Part shown: piece after piece, positions 52,824 to 64,000 of the stretch
Position numbering within the stretch: position 1 is the stretch's first letter
How the letters are laid out: each line of letters begins with the position of its first letter
Source: Bacteroides ovatus
GTDB taxonomy: Bacteria > Bacteroidota > Bacteroidia > Bacteroidales > Bacteroidaceae
Assembly (NCBI RefSeq): GCF_001314995.1
Contig: NZ_CP012938.1
Span: 1,984,001-2,048,000, forward strand
DNA: 64,000 nt
Direction of reading: 5' to 3'
The notes under the pieces: generated by a model
Told to the model about the DNA's origin: nothing
The model's database searches: none
The model's input: only the letters and a program-made list of their open reading frames with translations
Position numbers and translations under genes: made by a program

Positions 52824-53999
52824 TTAGTCCGAATACTGATAAACCTTCAAATCGAACTTCGGAACCATTGCCAGCAAATGGTCGAAGATATCCGACTGAA
52901 TACGCTCGTATTCTTTCCAGACCTTATTGCGGGAGAAGAAATAAACCTGAATAGGTACTCCGTACATCGTAGCTTCTTTCTGACTGATAATCAAATCCAA
53001 CTCCTGATTGACCACAGGCAGACTACACAAATAGCGTTCAATATATACCCTGTACACTTGAGAATTGGTAGGAACGACTCCTTCTTCCGGCTGATAATCC
53101 GCCATTAATGGAATTTCTTTCCGGTAACGGTCCAACATTTCCGGAGTACAGAATTGAAGTGTAGTCAAATCCAAAGTTATACTCTTCATCACCCGTCGTC
53201 CTCCCGACTGTGTCATTCCCCGCCAATTCTGAAAAGGACTGCTCACTAATGTATAAGGAGGAATAGTGGAAATGGTATTATCAAAATTCTGGATCTTGAC
53301 TGTATTCAGCGTTATTTCCTGTACAATGCCATTTGCGTCACCGGAAGGAAGCGTCACCCAGTCCCCCGGACGAACCATATCGTTGGCAGAAAGCTGGATA
53401 CCCGCCACAAAACCTAATATGGAATCTTTGAATACTAACATTAAAATAGCCGCTGAAGCGCCCAAGCCCGCAAACAAAGTAGCCGGAGACTTATTCACGA
53501 TAATAGCAATGATTACAATCCCGCCAACAAAGAAAAGAAGCACCTGCAACACTTGGATAAAACCTTTCATCGGGCGGTCTTTCATCGACTCTCTTCCGTC
53601 ATAGATATCCATTATCATCAACAGAATCCCATTTATAGCCAATAGTAAAGAGAAAATAATATAAATGACGCACGCCTTCTGGGAAATCAGCAACAGCTCT
53701 TTTCCACGGATAAAAGCCATCGGCAACAACGAATAAACCAGAAAAGCCGGGATGGTATGAATCAAATTATGAAATACCCTACGCTTCATCAACAATGTAT
53801 TCCATTGATGAGGTTTACGTCTCGTATACTGTTTCATACCTCCAATAAGAATTGCCTGGCAAAGATAATTCAAAACGATAGCAACCACTATCATCAGTAA
53901 AGCCATAATAGTCTCATCAAAACGATCGGCAACTGCCGGATCTATTCCCCAATTAATGAGGGTTTTATTCATCCATTTTCCTAAATCTACTACTAACAT
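52824..53999 (-). CDS. Mechanosensitive ion channel (MscS family)
   Basis: 391 residues. N-terminal TM segments (LLMIVVAIVLNYLCQAILIG and others; about five in all), then the pore helix region KSPATLFAGLGASAAILMLV and FKDSILGFVAGIQL, the MscS signature, and the beta domain DMVRPGDWVTLPSGDANGIV with VQEITLNTVKIQNFDNTIST. Opens under membrane tension to release solutes. The ATG at 53999 is chosen; the longer frame to 54101 adds 34 residues without a family match. Confidence 0.93.
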   Translation of the reverse strand: MLVVDLGKWMNKTLINWGIDPAVADRFDETIMALLMIVVAIVLNYLCQAILIGGMKQYTRRKPHQWNTLLMKRRVFHNLIHTIPAFLVYSLLPMAFIRGKELLLISQKACVIYIIFSLLLAINGILLMIMDIYDGRESMKDRPMKGFIQVLQVLLFFVGGIVIIAIIVNKSPATLFAGLGASAAILMLVFKDSILGFVAGIQLSANDMVRPGDWVTLPSGDANGIVQEITLNTVKIQNFDNTISTIPPYTLVSSPFQNWRGMTQSGGRRVMKSITLDLTTLQFCTPEMLDRYRKEIPLMADYQPEEGVVPTNSQVYRVYIERYLCSLPVVNQELDLIISQKEATMYGVPIQVYFFSRNKVWKEYERIQSDIFDHLLAMVPKFDLKVYQYSD

Positions 54000-54141
54000 A
54001 ACTTCTGTCTTTTTTTTATAAATAACAGTAAAATATTCATTTGGTTTAGAAAAAAAGAGACTAGTATCCGATTTATCAAGAATCAAGACACCGGTCTCCA
54101 CTGCTACTCTCTAAGCATATCATTTTTCGATGAGGGCTCCA

Positions 54142-55959
54142 TCAGGGAATCACCATCACCCCTATTTCATTCATATTTACTTTAGCAACGGTAGCATCAG
54201 GTGTAGTGGCCTCCAGTTTAATGAAACGTGCCTGTACTTTCTGACTGAAAGCAACCGTCTGTGGCAACGGATTATGCATAATATTGCTGAACTCTCCACT
54301 GGCAGGCACTTCTTTCCAGCTCTTACCATCCATGCTTACAAAGAATTGATAACGGAATGCCATCGTCGGCTTTACCTCCGCTTTTGAAGGCGCGTACGTG
54401 AAACTGCTCAATGTTACCGTCTTCCCCAAATCAATCGTTAATGGAGAAGCAGCAACCTGTTTCCATCCGGAACGCGGCAAATTATTCCAGTCTTCTTTCG
54501 TTGTTTCTTCCTGCAAAGGTTCTGCATAATAAGCGGCAACCTGACTAACGTAAGCAGTCAACCGGCACTCGTCTATTCTCACCCGGAGCTTATTGGCATT
54601 AACTGCCGGAAAGCGCAACATACGTTTATATCCTATCGTCGTACCTTTTCCTACTTCTTTCCAGCCATTATCCGTCAAGGCTTCCACAGTAAAAGCCTCT
54701 ACCCTCTGCCCTTTCGTTATATCTTCCTGCAACATGACCAGATTGATTTCCGATTTGGACTTCAAGGCATAGACAGCCTCACCGCCCGAAGTAGTGCTCC
54801 AGTATTTTCTTCCGTTTTTCACCCGGTTGTCAGCAAACGTTTGTTGCCGATAATCAGCAAACTCTTTCAACCGCTTGATATCAGCTTCATGAATCAGTCC
54901 CCTCCGGTCAGGTGGAATATTCAGTAGAAGCACTGAATTATATCCTACCGACTGGAAATAAATATCTGATAAATGCTTCAAAGATTTCACTTTACCATCT
55001 TCCTCCGCATGATAGAACCATCCCGGACGGATAGATACGTCGACTTCCGAAGGATACCAGAATAATTCCGTAGCTTTCTCCAATATCTTACGACTTCCCA
55101 AATCCTCTGCTTTACTGAAAACACCCAAACGTTTGTTGTTCTCTTGTGAACGGGCATATATACCGGGAGTCAACACAGTTGCGTTCCATTCCGTTTCACG
55201 GCCTACTCCTTTCTCGTTTCCGACCCAGCGGACATCATCCCCCATAATTGCCATCACAGCTTTGGGTTGGAGGCGTTGGATGGTTTGGTAAAAAGCGTCC
55301 CAGTCATACACTTGCTTCTTTCCGTTCGGACCTTCTCCATTCGCCCCGTCGAACCAGACTTCATGTACTTCACCATAATTGGTGAGCAATTCCGTCAATT
55401 GCCGAATAAAAAAATCATTGTAACGGGGAGAGTCTCCATAACATTCCGCATTCCGGTCCCAGGGAGAAAGATATACTCCAAACTTCATATCATATTTGTC
55501 ACAGGCAGCACGAAGTTCTTTCACTACATCGCCTTGTCCGTTTTTCCAAGGAGAAGAGGCCACGGAATGTTTGGTAGTAGCCGTTGGCCAAAGGCAGAAA
55601 CCGTCGTGATGTTTTGCAGTCAGAAGCACCATTTTAAAGCCGGCTTCCTTGAGGGTACGTACCCATTGTTCAGCATCCAGTTCCGAAGGATTAAAGAGCG
55701 CGGGATCTTCTTTCCCGTCCCCCCATTCACGTCCGGTAAAGGTGTTGATACCAAAATGAAGGAAAGCTGTTAATTCCATTTGTTGCCAAGCGTATTGCTG
55801 TGGAGTAGGTACCAGACGCGCTGCCATATCAACCTTCTGTTCGATAGTTGCACTTTGAGGAAATTCAACATGCTTCACATAGTAATTTTCTTTTTTCTGC
55901 GCCTGCGCTCCACTCATGAGAGTAACAGACAATAAAAGAGAGGTTAGTAGTTTATTCAT
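54142..55959 (-). CDS. Alpha-L-fucosidase, GH29, with C-terminal discoidin-type domain
   Basis: 605 residues with a signal peptide (LLTSLLLSVTLMSGAQAQ). The GH29 barrel shows FLHFGINTFTGREWGDG, LLTAKHHDGFCLWPTAT (His-His substrate site) and the nucleophile Asp204 in EVWFDGANGEG. Residues about 350-460 are a beta-sandwich; 480-605 look like an F5/8-type C (CBM32-like) module. Removes terminal fucose by retention, in the periplasm or at the surface. It has its own TATCTTTG box but follows GH2, GH20 and sulfatase genes on the same strand, so it belongs to the same glycan-degrading set. Confidence 0.95.
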   Translation of the reverse strand: MNKLLTSLLLSVTLMSGAQAQKKENYYVKHVEFPQSATIEQKVDMAARLVPTPQQYAWQQMELTAFLHFGINTFTGREWGDGKEDPALFNPSELDAEQWVRTLKEAGFKMVLLTAKHHDGFCLWPTATTKHSVASSPWKNGQGDVVKELRAACDKYDMKFGVYLSPWDRNAECYGDSPRYNDFFIRQLTELLTNYGEVHEVWFDGANGEGPNGKKQVYDWDAFYQTIQRLQPKAVMAIMGDDVRWVGNEKGVGRETEWNATVLTPGIYARSQENNKRLGVFSKAEDLGSRKILEKATELFWYPSEVDVSIRPGWFYHAEEDGKVKSLKHLSDIYFQSVGYNSVLLLNIPPDRRGLIHEADIKRLKEFADYRQQTFADNRVKNGRKYWSTTSGGEAVYALKSKSEINLVMLQEDITKGQRVEAFTVEALTDNGWKEVGKGTTIGYKRMLRFPAVNANKLRVRIDECRLTAYVSQVAAYYAEPLQEETTKEDWNNLPRSGWKQVAASPLTIDLGKTVTLSSFTYAPSKAEVKPTMAFRYQFFVSMDGKSWKEVPASGEFSNIMHNPLPQTVAFSQKVQARFIKLEATTPDATVAKVNMNEIGVMVIP

Positions 55960-55983
55960 GGTCTATTAATTATTGCAATCGTA

Positions 55984-55991
55984 CAAAGATA
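55984..55991 (-). promoter_or_regulatory. -7 promoter box of the GH29 gene
   Basis: TATCTTTG on the minus strand, 25 bp before the start at 55959, suggesting separate or extra transcription of the fucosidase gene. Confidence 0.6.
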
Positions 55992-56103
55992 AAATAAAGG
56001 TGCAGATTTCACGATCCTCATGGAATATTTTCTTACGACATTCCATCCATTCAGTGTAACCCCCACCTTTATATATAATCTAAATAACCTATTGATTTAG
56101 TAT

Positions 56104-59205
<3,102 letters not shown>

Positions 59206-59215
59206 TTATATAATA

Positions 59216-59305
59216 AATTAGGCACAGATTAAGCTGATTGACGCTATTATTTTATATACTCATCATTCTAAAAACCGTGAAATTCGTGTAATCCGTCTCT
59301 AATAA
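59216..59305. repeat. Intergenic CACGAATTTCACGG-type repeat
   Basis: The 167-bp gap between GH20 and GH2 contains AAACCGTGAAATTCGTGTAA followed by TCCGT, and GGCACAGATTAAG, words I recall as common between Bacteroides genes. Decayed repeat; role unknown. Confidence 0.35.
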
Positions 59306-59357
59306 TATAAGATTATTCTGCAAGAACACTTAATTGCTGTTTTTAACTATTTGATTA

Positions 59358-61682
59358 CTATTCTATAATCACTTCATCAAAATAGACTCTCGCTTCCTGA
59401 CCGGGACGGACATGCTCGTCGGGACATATCCCCGCACCTTCCGCCGTCACTCGGACATAACGGGCAGATACTCCGCCCATATCTATCGAATAGTCATTTC
59501 TAAAAGTTCCTTCCAGATAGATTTCTTCCGGAGAGAAGTTCAATTCTCCCATAGTATGGTAGGTTCGATTGTCATCGGAAACTTCTACGCGAATCATCTT
59601 CGGTTTATGTGCTCCCATTCCATAATTCGTAATGCAACCGATGGCAAATTTATTCAAAATCTCCCGCCCCTGCAAATCTATCGTGAAAGATATAGAATCA
59701 TTTTGATTCCAGTTACACCATTCAAAATCAGTATATTTCAGGCTTCCCCGCAATCCGTTGACTAACAACATTTCGTTCTTCTTATTGCCAAGCAAAGGTT
59801 TTGCCGTAGCTTTGTTCCATGTGAGTTGCAAGTCTAAAGTTTCTCCCATTTGCTTGCCGTTCATAAAGGTAGCGGCTTTCACCATTTGTGTCTTCGTCAC
59901 ACGGATAGGTCCGTCGTAACGATGAGAAGACATTGCCGGATTACTTCCGTTCAGTGTATAATGAATCTCTACATCCGGGCGGATACATTCCAAATTCACT
60001 TCCAAATGTCCGTCCACTGATGTCACCGTCTGTTGTATGTTATACATTGAACGGGCATAGACAATTCCTTTTTCCGCAATATGCGCGTTGTATGCGTCCA
60101 TCCGCTTCAAGAATCCAGACCAGTCCTTCGTTCCTGCGGGCGTCCATGCCACTTCTGCTAAAGCGGCCAGGCGGGGAAACAAAAGATAATCCACATCTTC
60201 GGGTTTATTACAGAACTCTGTCCACATACAAGCCTGTACTCCCATTAACAAAGACTCATATTCCGGTTTCCAATCCTTCTGTACAGGTTCGTAATCGAAA
60301 ACATCTTTCAGGGTATTGTTGCCAAAATAGGTTACCGGTTCAAACCATTGCGGTCCCTGATAACGAATCAAGTATAAGACACGCGCCGGAGTCATGATAA
60401 AACGATGTCCCTTTTCGGCAGCTTTCAGAGCAGCCGTACCCATTCCCTGCCAGCCTAGGATAATAGATTCTTCAGGAAGAAAAGAGCTGTTTGTCAACTC
60501 ATCCCAGCCAATCACTTCACGACCTTTCTTACGCAGATAATCACTGATACGTTTCATGAAGTAACCCTGCAAATCTTCTTCATTGGCCAAACGCTGTTTT
60601 TTCATCCGTTTTTGGCAAAGCGGGCATTTCTCCCAGTTTGTCTTTCGCGCCTCATCTCCACCAACATGAATATAGCGAGAAGGGAAAAGCTCTAGAATTT
60701 CGTCAAAAACATCTTGCAAGAATGTAAATACGCTATCATTTCCCGCACAGTAGATAATCTCGGAATTTCGTCCTCCCAGTCCGGGAAGTACACCGACAAA
60801 GTCTTTCACAACCGGACAGGCAAGCTGGGGATAAGCAGCCAGAGCAGAGTTACTGTGTGCCGGTACATCTATTTCGGGAATGACTTCTATCTGTCTGTCG
60901 GCTGCATAAGCTACAATTTCCCGGATGTCCTCCTGCGTGTAGAAACCGCCTATCGGAGTAGGTTCTCCCCGTTCCGGGTTACGACGTGAGTGGAAAGGCA
61001 CATCTGTACGGTCTACTCTCCACGCTCCTATTTCCGTCAAACGGGGGTATTTCTTTATTTCAATCCGCCAGCCGTTATCGTCTGTCAGATGAAAATGAAG
61101 TTTGTTTATTTTCAGCATCGCCATACAGTCAATGATTCGCAGTACATTCTTTTTAGGGATAAAACAACGTACCGGATCCAACAGTAATCCGCGGAAACCG
61201 AAACGGGGTTCATCCTGAACCGTCATTGCCGGAACTCTCCAATCGACATTCCGGACCGGTTGTTCCGATTCTATGGCAGCCGGCAGAAGTTGGCGGATAG
61301 ATTGCAGGGCATAGAAAAAGCCTTTTGTATCCGAAGCTTTAATGAGTATCTGTTCCGGCGTAATCTCCAGTAAGTAGGCTTCACTTTTTAAAGAAGAATC
61401 CGTCACAAAACGGACTTGTCCCTCTTCACGCCCGACATTCAAAGCAGGAGTTATTCCGGCAGCACGAGTAAACAAGTCAATAAAATTGCGAGCAATCACG
61501 GCTTGTTCCTGACTTTCTACCGCAAACACCGTTTGGGCTGAAAAGGTGAAGTTGCCACGGCCCGGCACAATCTGTGTCGGGCGTGGTACTATTGAAATTA
61601 AAGGGGATGTTAAGTTATCAGCCTGCAAAAACGCTGTCAGTGGCGAAAGCAGTATGAGAATGATTAAGATGTATTTTTTCAT
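59358..61682 (-). CDS. Beta-N-acetylhexosaminidase, GH20
   Basis: 774 residues with a signal peptide (LIILILLSPLTAFLQ). The N-terminal GH20b domain (about 25-150) contains LISIVPRPTQIVPGRG. The barrel shows NKLHFHLTDDNGWRIEIKKY and the catalytic Asp343-Glu344 pair in HVGGDEARKTNWEKCP. ILGWQGMG and WTEFCNKPEDVDYLLFPRLA follow. The last 130 residues are a discoidin-like module. Removes terminal GlcNAc or GalNAc by substrate-assisted catalysis. It starts 18 bp after the sulfatase stop, so the two form an operon. Confidence 0.95.
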   Translation of the reverse strand: MKKYILIILILLSPLTAFLQADNLTSPLISIVPRPTQIVPGRGNFTFSAQTVFAVESQEQAVIARNFIDLFTRAAGITPALNVGREEGQVRFVTDSSLKSEAYLLEITPEQILIKASDTKGFFYALQSIRQLLPAAIESEQPVRNVDWRVPAMTVQDEPRFGFRGLLLDPVRCFIPKKNVLRIIDCMAMLKINKLHFHLTDDNGWRIEIKKYPRLTEIGAWRVDRTDVPFHSRRNPERGEPTPIGGFYTQEDIREIVAYAADRQIEVIPEIDVPAHSNSALAAYPQLACPVVKDFVGVLPGLGGRNSEIIYCAGNDSVFTFLQDVFDEILELFPSRYIHVGGDEARKTNWEKCPLCQKRMKKQRLANEEDLQGYFMKRISDYLRKKGREVIGWDELTNSSFLPEESIILGWQGMGTAALKAAEKGHRFIMTPARVLYLIRYQGPQWFEPVTYFGNNTLKDVFDYEPVQKDWKPEYESLLMGVQACMWTEFCNKPEDVDYLLFPRLAALAEVAWTPAGTKDWSGFLKRMDAYNAHIAEKGIVYARSMYNIQQTVTSVDGHLEVNLECIRPDVEIHYTLNGSNPAMSSHRYDGPIRVTKTQMVKAATFMNGKQMGETLDLQLTWNKATAKPLLGNKKNEMLLVNGLRGSLKYTDFEWCNWNQNDSISFTIDLQGREILNKFAIGCITNYGMGAHKPKMIRVEVSDDNRTYHTMGELNFSPEEIYLEGTFRNDYSIDMGGVSARYVRVTAEGAGICPDEHVRPGQEARVYFDEVIIE

Positions 61683-61700
61683 GGCGTATGTACATTGGTA

Positions 61701-63284
61701 TTATTCCTTGTCTCTCTCCGGTGAGAAGCGGACAGGATCATTGTATTGCTCCTGAAGTTTCAGCATTTCTTCTTTTAGTTCTTTCACTACCGGTTCATAT
61801 TCAGGTTGTCCGTAGAGGTTGTGCATTTCCGACGGGTCTGCCTGCAGGTCGTAGAGTTCCCACCAGTTAATGTCATTATAGAAATGAACCAGTTTATAGC
61901 GTTCCGTACGTACACCATAATGACGTTTCACCATGTGTTCAGCGGGATATTCGTAGAAATGATAGTAGAGAGCCTTCCGCCAATCTTTCGGATGTTCGCC
62001 TTTCAGCAAGGGGACGAGGGATACACCTTGTATGTCTGAAGGAATCTCTGCTCCTGCCAATTCGAGGAAGGTAGGTGCATAATCGATGTTCTGAACCATT
62101 TCGGTGATGTCGCCCCTACGGTCGAATCCTTTCGGCAGACGCATGATGAGTGGTGTACGCATGGATTCTTCGTACATGAAACGTTTGTCGAACCAACCGT
62201 GTTCGCCCATGTAGAATCCTTGGTCGGAAGTATAGACAACAAGTGTGTTATCCAGTAATCCTTTCTCTTTCAGGTAGTCGAGTACACGACCAACATTGTC
62301 GTCCAGCGACTTCACCGTCTTCATATAATCGCGCATATAACGCTGAAATTTCCAGTTGGCTAGTTCCTTGCCTTGCAGGTTCTGTTTATAGAAGTCGTCT
62401 ATTATTGGGGTGTAGAATTTGTCCCATGCAGCACGTTGTGCTTCATCCATACGACCAATATATTTCTCATATAAGGATTTCAGACGGGTCTTTTTGTCGG
62501 GACGAAGCATTTTGAGGTCATAAATCATGTCCATGTCTTTCATAATACTCATCTCTTGTGCGGCAGCGGCAGGGCGTCCTTCGTAATCGTCAAAGAAATT
62601 GTCCGGTAGCGGGAAGGTTTTATCTTCGTACAAAGCCAGGTTGCAAGTATCTGCCAACCAATTACGGTGAATAGCCTTATGGTGAATCAAAAGACAGAAA
62701 GGTTTCTCCGGATTGCGTTTGTTTTCTATCCAGTCAATGGCGTCGTCAGTGATAAGGTTCGTGATATATCCATGTTTTTGGATAGTGTCATTGTTCTGTG
62801 TGATGAAATCCGGATTGTAGTAGTCGCCTTGTCCGGGGACAATCTGCCAGTAATCAAAACCGGAAGGCAAACTTTCAAGATGCCATTTACCTACCAGTGC
62901 TGTCTGATAACCGATTTTCTGCAACAGCTTCGGAAAAGTCTGTTGCGAACTGTCGAATACGCAAGTGGTATTATCATAGAATTTATTAGCACAACTATGT
63001 TTACCTGTTATCATGCAGGCACGACTAGGACCGCTTAATGAATTGGCTACAAAACTTTGAGTAAAGCGTACACCATCGGCAGCAATACGGTCGAGATTGG
63101 GTGTTTCCATGTAGCGTGTGTCATAACAGCTCATCATTTGAGCTGTGTGGTCGTCTGTCATAATGTAGACGATATTCAAAGGTTTCTGTTCCACAGGCTT
63201 TTGCTTGTTTGAACAGGAAGCAAAGGAAGCTACAGCTGCTACTCCTGCAAAAGGAAAGAATAAGTTTGGTTGCAATTTTTCCAT
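61701..63284 (-). CDS. S1-family sulfatase, serine type (possible N-acetylglucosamine-6-sulfatase)
   Basis: 527 residues. Signal FFPFAGVAAVASFASC ends in a lipobox Cys, so it is likely a surface or periplasmic lipoprotein. NIVYIMTDDHTAQMMSCYDT binds the metal; Ser84 in SGPSRACMITG is the residue to become formylglycine; GKWHLES and YTSDQGFYMGEHGWFDKR complete the site. The run GFDYWQIVPGQGDYYNPDF resembles subfamily S1_11 (6-O-sulfo-GlcNAc enzymes of gut Bacteroides), which is recalled, not checked. It precedes GH20 and so would expose GlcNAc for it. TACCTTTG promoter box 29 bp upstream. Confidence 0.93.
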   Translation of the reverse strand: MEKLQPNLFFPFAGVAAVASFASCSNKQKPVEQKPLNIVYIMTDDHTAQMMSCYDTRYMETPNLDRIAADGVRFTQSFVANSLSGPSRACMITGKHSCANKFYDNTTCVFDSSQQTFPKLLQKIGYQTALVGKWHLESLPSGFDYWQIVPGQGDYYNPDFITQNNDTIQKHGYITNLITDDAIDWIENKRNPEKPFCLLIHHKAIHRNWLADTCNLALYEDKTFPLPDNFFDDYEGRPAAAAQEMSIMKDMDMIYDLKMLRPDKKTRLKSLYEKYIGRMDEAQRAAWDKFYTPIIDDFYKQNLQGKELANWKFQRYMRDYMKTVKSLDDNVGRVLDYLKEKGLLDNTLVVYTSDQGFYMGEHGWFDKRFMYEESMRTPLIMRLPKGFDRRGDITEMVQNIDYAPTFLELAGAEIPSDIQGVSLVPLLKGEHPKDWRKALYYHFYEYPAEHMVKRHYGVRTERYKLVHFYNDINWWELYDLQADPSEMHNLYGQPEYEPVVKELKEEMLKLQEQYNDPVRFSPERDKE

Positions 63285-63312
63285 AAAACAACTTTATATT
63301 AGATTGTAGTGA

Positions 63313-63320
63313 CAAAGGTA
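63313..63320 (-). promoter_or_regulatory. -7 promoter box of the sulfatase-GH20 operon
   Basis: TACCTTTG on the minus strand, 29 bp before the start at 63284. It allows transcription separate from the upstream susD unit. Confidence 0.6.
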
Positions 63321-63486
63321 GAGCCCCGTCAACAAAATCCATGTTCACAAATAACCAATTAATTTCCAATATTCTCCATTTCTACCTGTTTCAGAAAGAA
63401 AAATGGTAAAAACACGATTTACAGCTCATTCCCAATCCTGCAAATCCAAGAAAATATATACAACGATTTCTATTTATAAAAGAAAA

Positions 63487-63526
63487 CCCGAATGAAGAGC
63501 AGAAACACTCCTCCTCTGCATTCGGG
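63487..63526 (-). terminator. Intrinsic terminator of the susD gene
   Basis: CCCGAATG...CATTCGGG stem with inner pairing (CAGAG/CTCTT), followed on the minus strand by TTTTCTTTTA; 32 bp after the stop at 63559. Confidence 0.8.
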
Positions 63527-63558
63527 AAATCTAAAACAACCTATTATAACTACTATTT

Positions 63559-64000
63559 TTAATAGCCGAAGTTATTTTCCGTAATAGCTATATTAGTATT
63601 CATTTCATCACGCGGAATGGGGAACAACAGATTCTTTTTCAAAAAAGTCTCATCATTCAAATTTCCATTATTATAAATGCGTTCTCCCCAAACTCCCGTT
63701 GCATTAGGATTATTTTCCTGCCACTTTTTAGTTATTGAGTGATTATTATTCACAGTAAGTGCTTTTTTCAAATATTCAGTTCCACGTAAACGCATCATTT
63801 GATACATTTCAGTTTCACCGGCACCTTCAAAAAGTCTTTCAAAGAATATCTTTTCACGTACTTGCTCCTTTGTTAATGTTGATTCCCATTTGGCTGGTTG
63901 TGCCGAAACCTTAATTCCTGACTTACGTGCACGTGCCAACACGATATCTGCTGTATTAATTGCATCGTCTTTTCTATCCAATTCATTATAGACATCAGCC
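63559..64000 (-). CDS. SusD/RagB-family glycan-binding lipoprotein (5' part outside window)
   Basis: The last 146 codons of a SusD-family gene; the frame is open to the right edge (ADVYNELDRKDDAINTADIV before the first internal TTG). Family-typical C-terminal features: TKEQVREKIFFERLFEGAGE, YQMMRLRGTEYLKKAL and the final LLFPIPRDEMNTNIAITENN, ending FGY. SusD binds glycans at the cell surface and closes on the SusC channel; susC is expected further right. It is followed by a terminator and then the sulfatase-GH20-GH2-GH29 genes, which it should serve. Confidence 0.93.
   Translation of the reverse strand, partial: ADVYNELDRKDDAINTADIVLARARKSGIKVSAQPAKWESTLTKEQVREKIFFERLFEGAGETEMYQMMRLRGTEYLKKALTVNNNHSITKKWQENNPNATGVWGERIYNNGNLNDETFLKKNLLFPIPRDEMNTNIAITENNFGY

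Overview
The window is a 64-kb piece of chromosome from a gut Bacteroides. The evidence is the recurrent TAnnTTTG -7 promoter box with a TTTG element about 19-20 bp upstream, a fused FeoA-FeoB iron transporter, a Rho factor with a very large Asn/Gln-rich insertion, serine-type sulfatases, a SusD-family protein, and many Bacteroidales-type secreted proteins. Relatedness to B. thetaiotaomicron, B. ovatus or B. xylanisolvens is an impression only; no search was run.

Layout. 1-803 is the 5' part of a nitronate monooxygenase/FabK-like flavoprotein. 973-4002 (minus) is an ECF sigma factor followed by an unusual membrane protein (anti-sigma-like N-terminus, one TM, OMP-barrel-like C-terminus), a lipoprotein and a secreted protein. 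4246-6080 holds nadC, a DUF4783 protein and the divergent rlmH. 6141-9176 (minus) is a queuosine precursor block (VUT/YhhQ transporter, queC, queF) plus an HD hydrolase, with a possible preQ1-I-like leader and a 549-bp repeat-filled gap. 9416-12863 has a second ECF sigma factor, a DcaP-like porin and a FadL-type porin. 13073-17883 is a co-directional run: D-lactate dehydrogenase-like protein, pirin, pdxH, metallo-hydrolase, DUF4468 protein and a VOC protein. 18102-24886 contains a small basic protein, a methyltransferase, a TlpA-like thioredoxin, tRNA-Thr, a frameshifted EamA exporter, a five-PAS hybrid histidine kinase and a secreted protein made of 20-residue repeats. An IS1182-type element (25060-26910) lies between that gene and tRNA-Cys. 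27048-34527 holds feoAB with its small Cys-rich partner, tilS, an EFR1-type ferredoxin-flavodoxin protein and rho. 34812-40171 is a sulfatase followed by two translationally coupled TPR sensor kinases, the second a predicted pseudokinase. 40211-54000 is mostly housekeeping (MATE, ffh, folD, CapA-like, tRNA-His, PspC, VOC, dnaX, FtsB/DivIC-like, OmpH, pepD, an EEP-family protein, MscS). 54142-64000 is the end of a polysaccharide utilisation locus: SusD (partial), sulfatase, GH20, GH2 and GH29, a set suited to sulfated, fucosylated mucin-type glycans.

The signal that the genes do not explain is a class of intergenic arrays of short palindromes set at exactly 22 bp. One has seven units (7471-7620, arms GTTTC/GAAAC) and one has four (52639-52718, arms CTCAT/ATGAG). 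The arms are conserved while the loops differ. A third locus (19129-19216) has ATAG starts at the same 22-bp register. I know of no named family for these. Other points of note are the possible preQ1 leader, the kinase/pseudokinase pair, two homopolymer frameshifts, the 60-bp repeat gene, and a 21-bp direct repeat before the first sulfatase.
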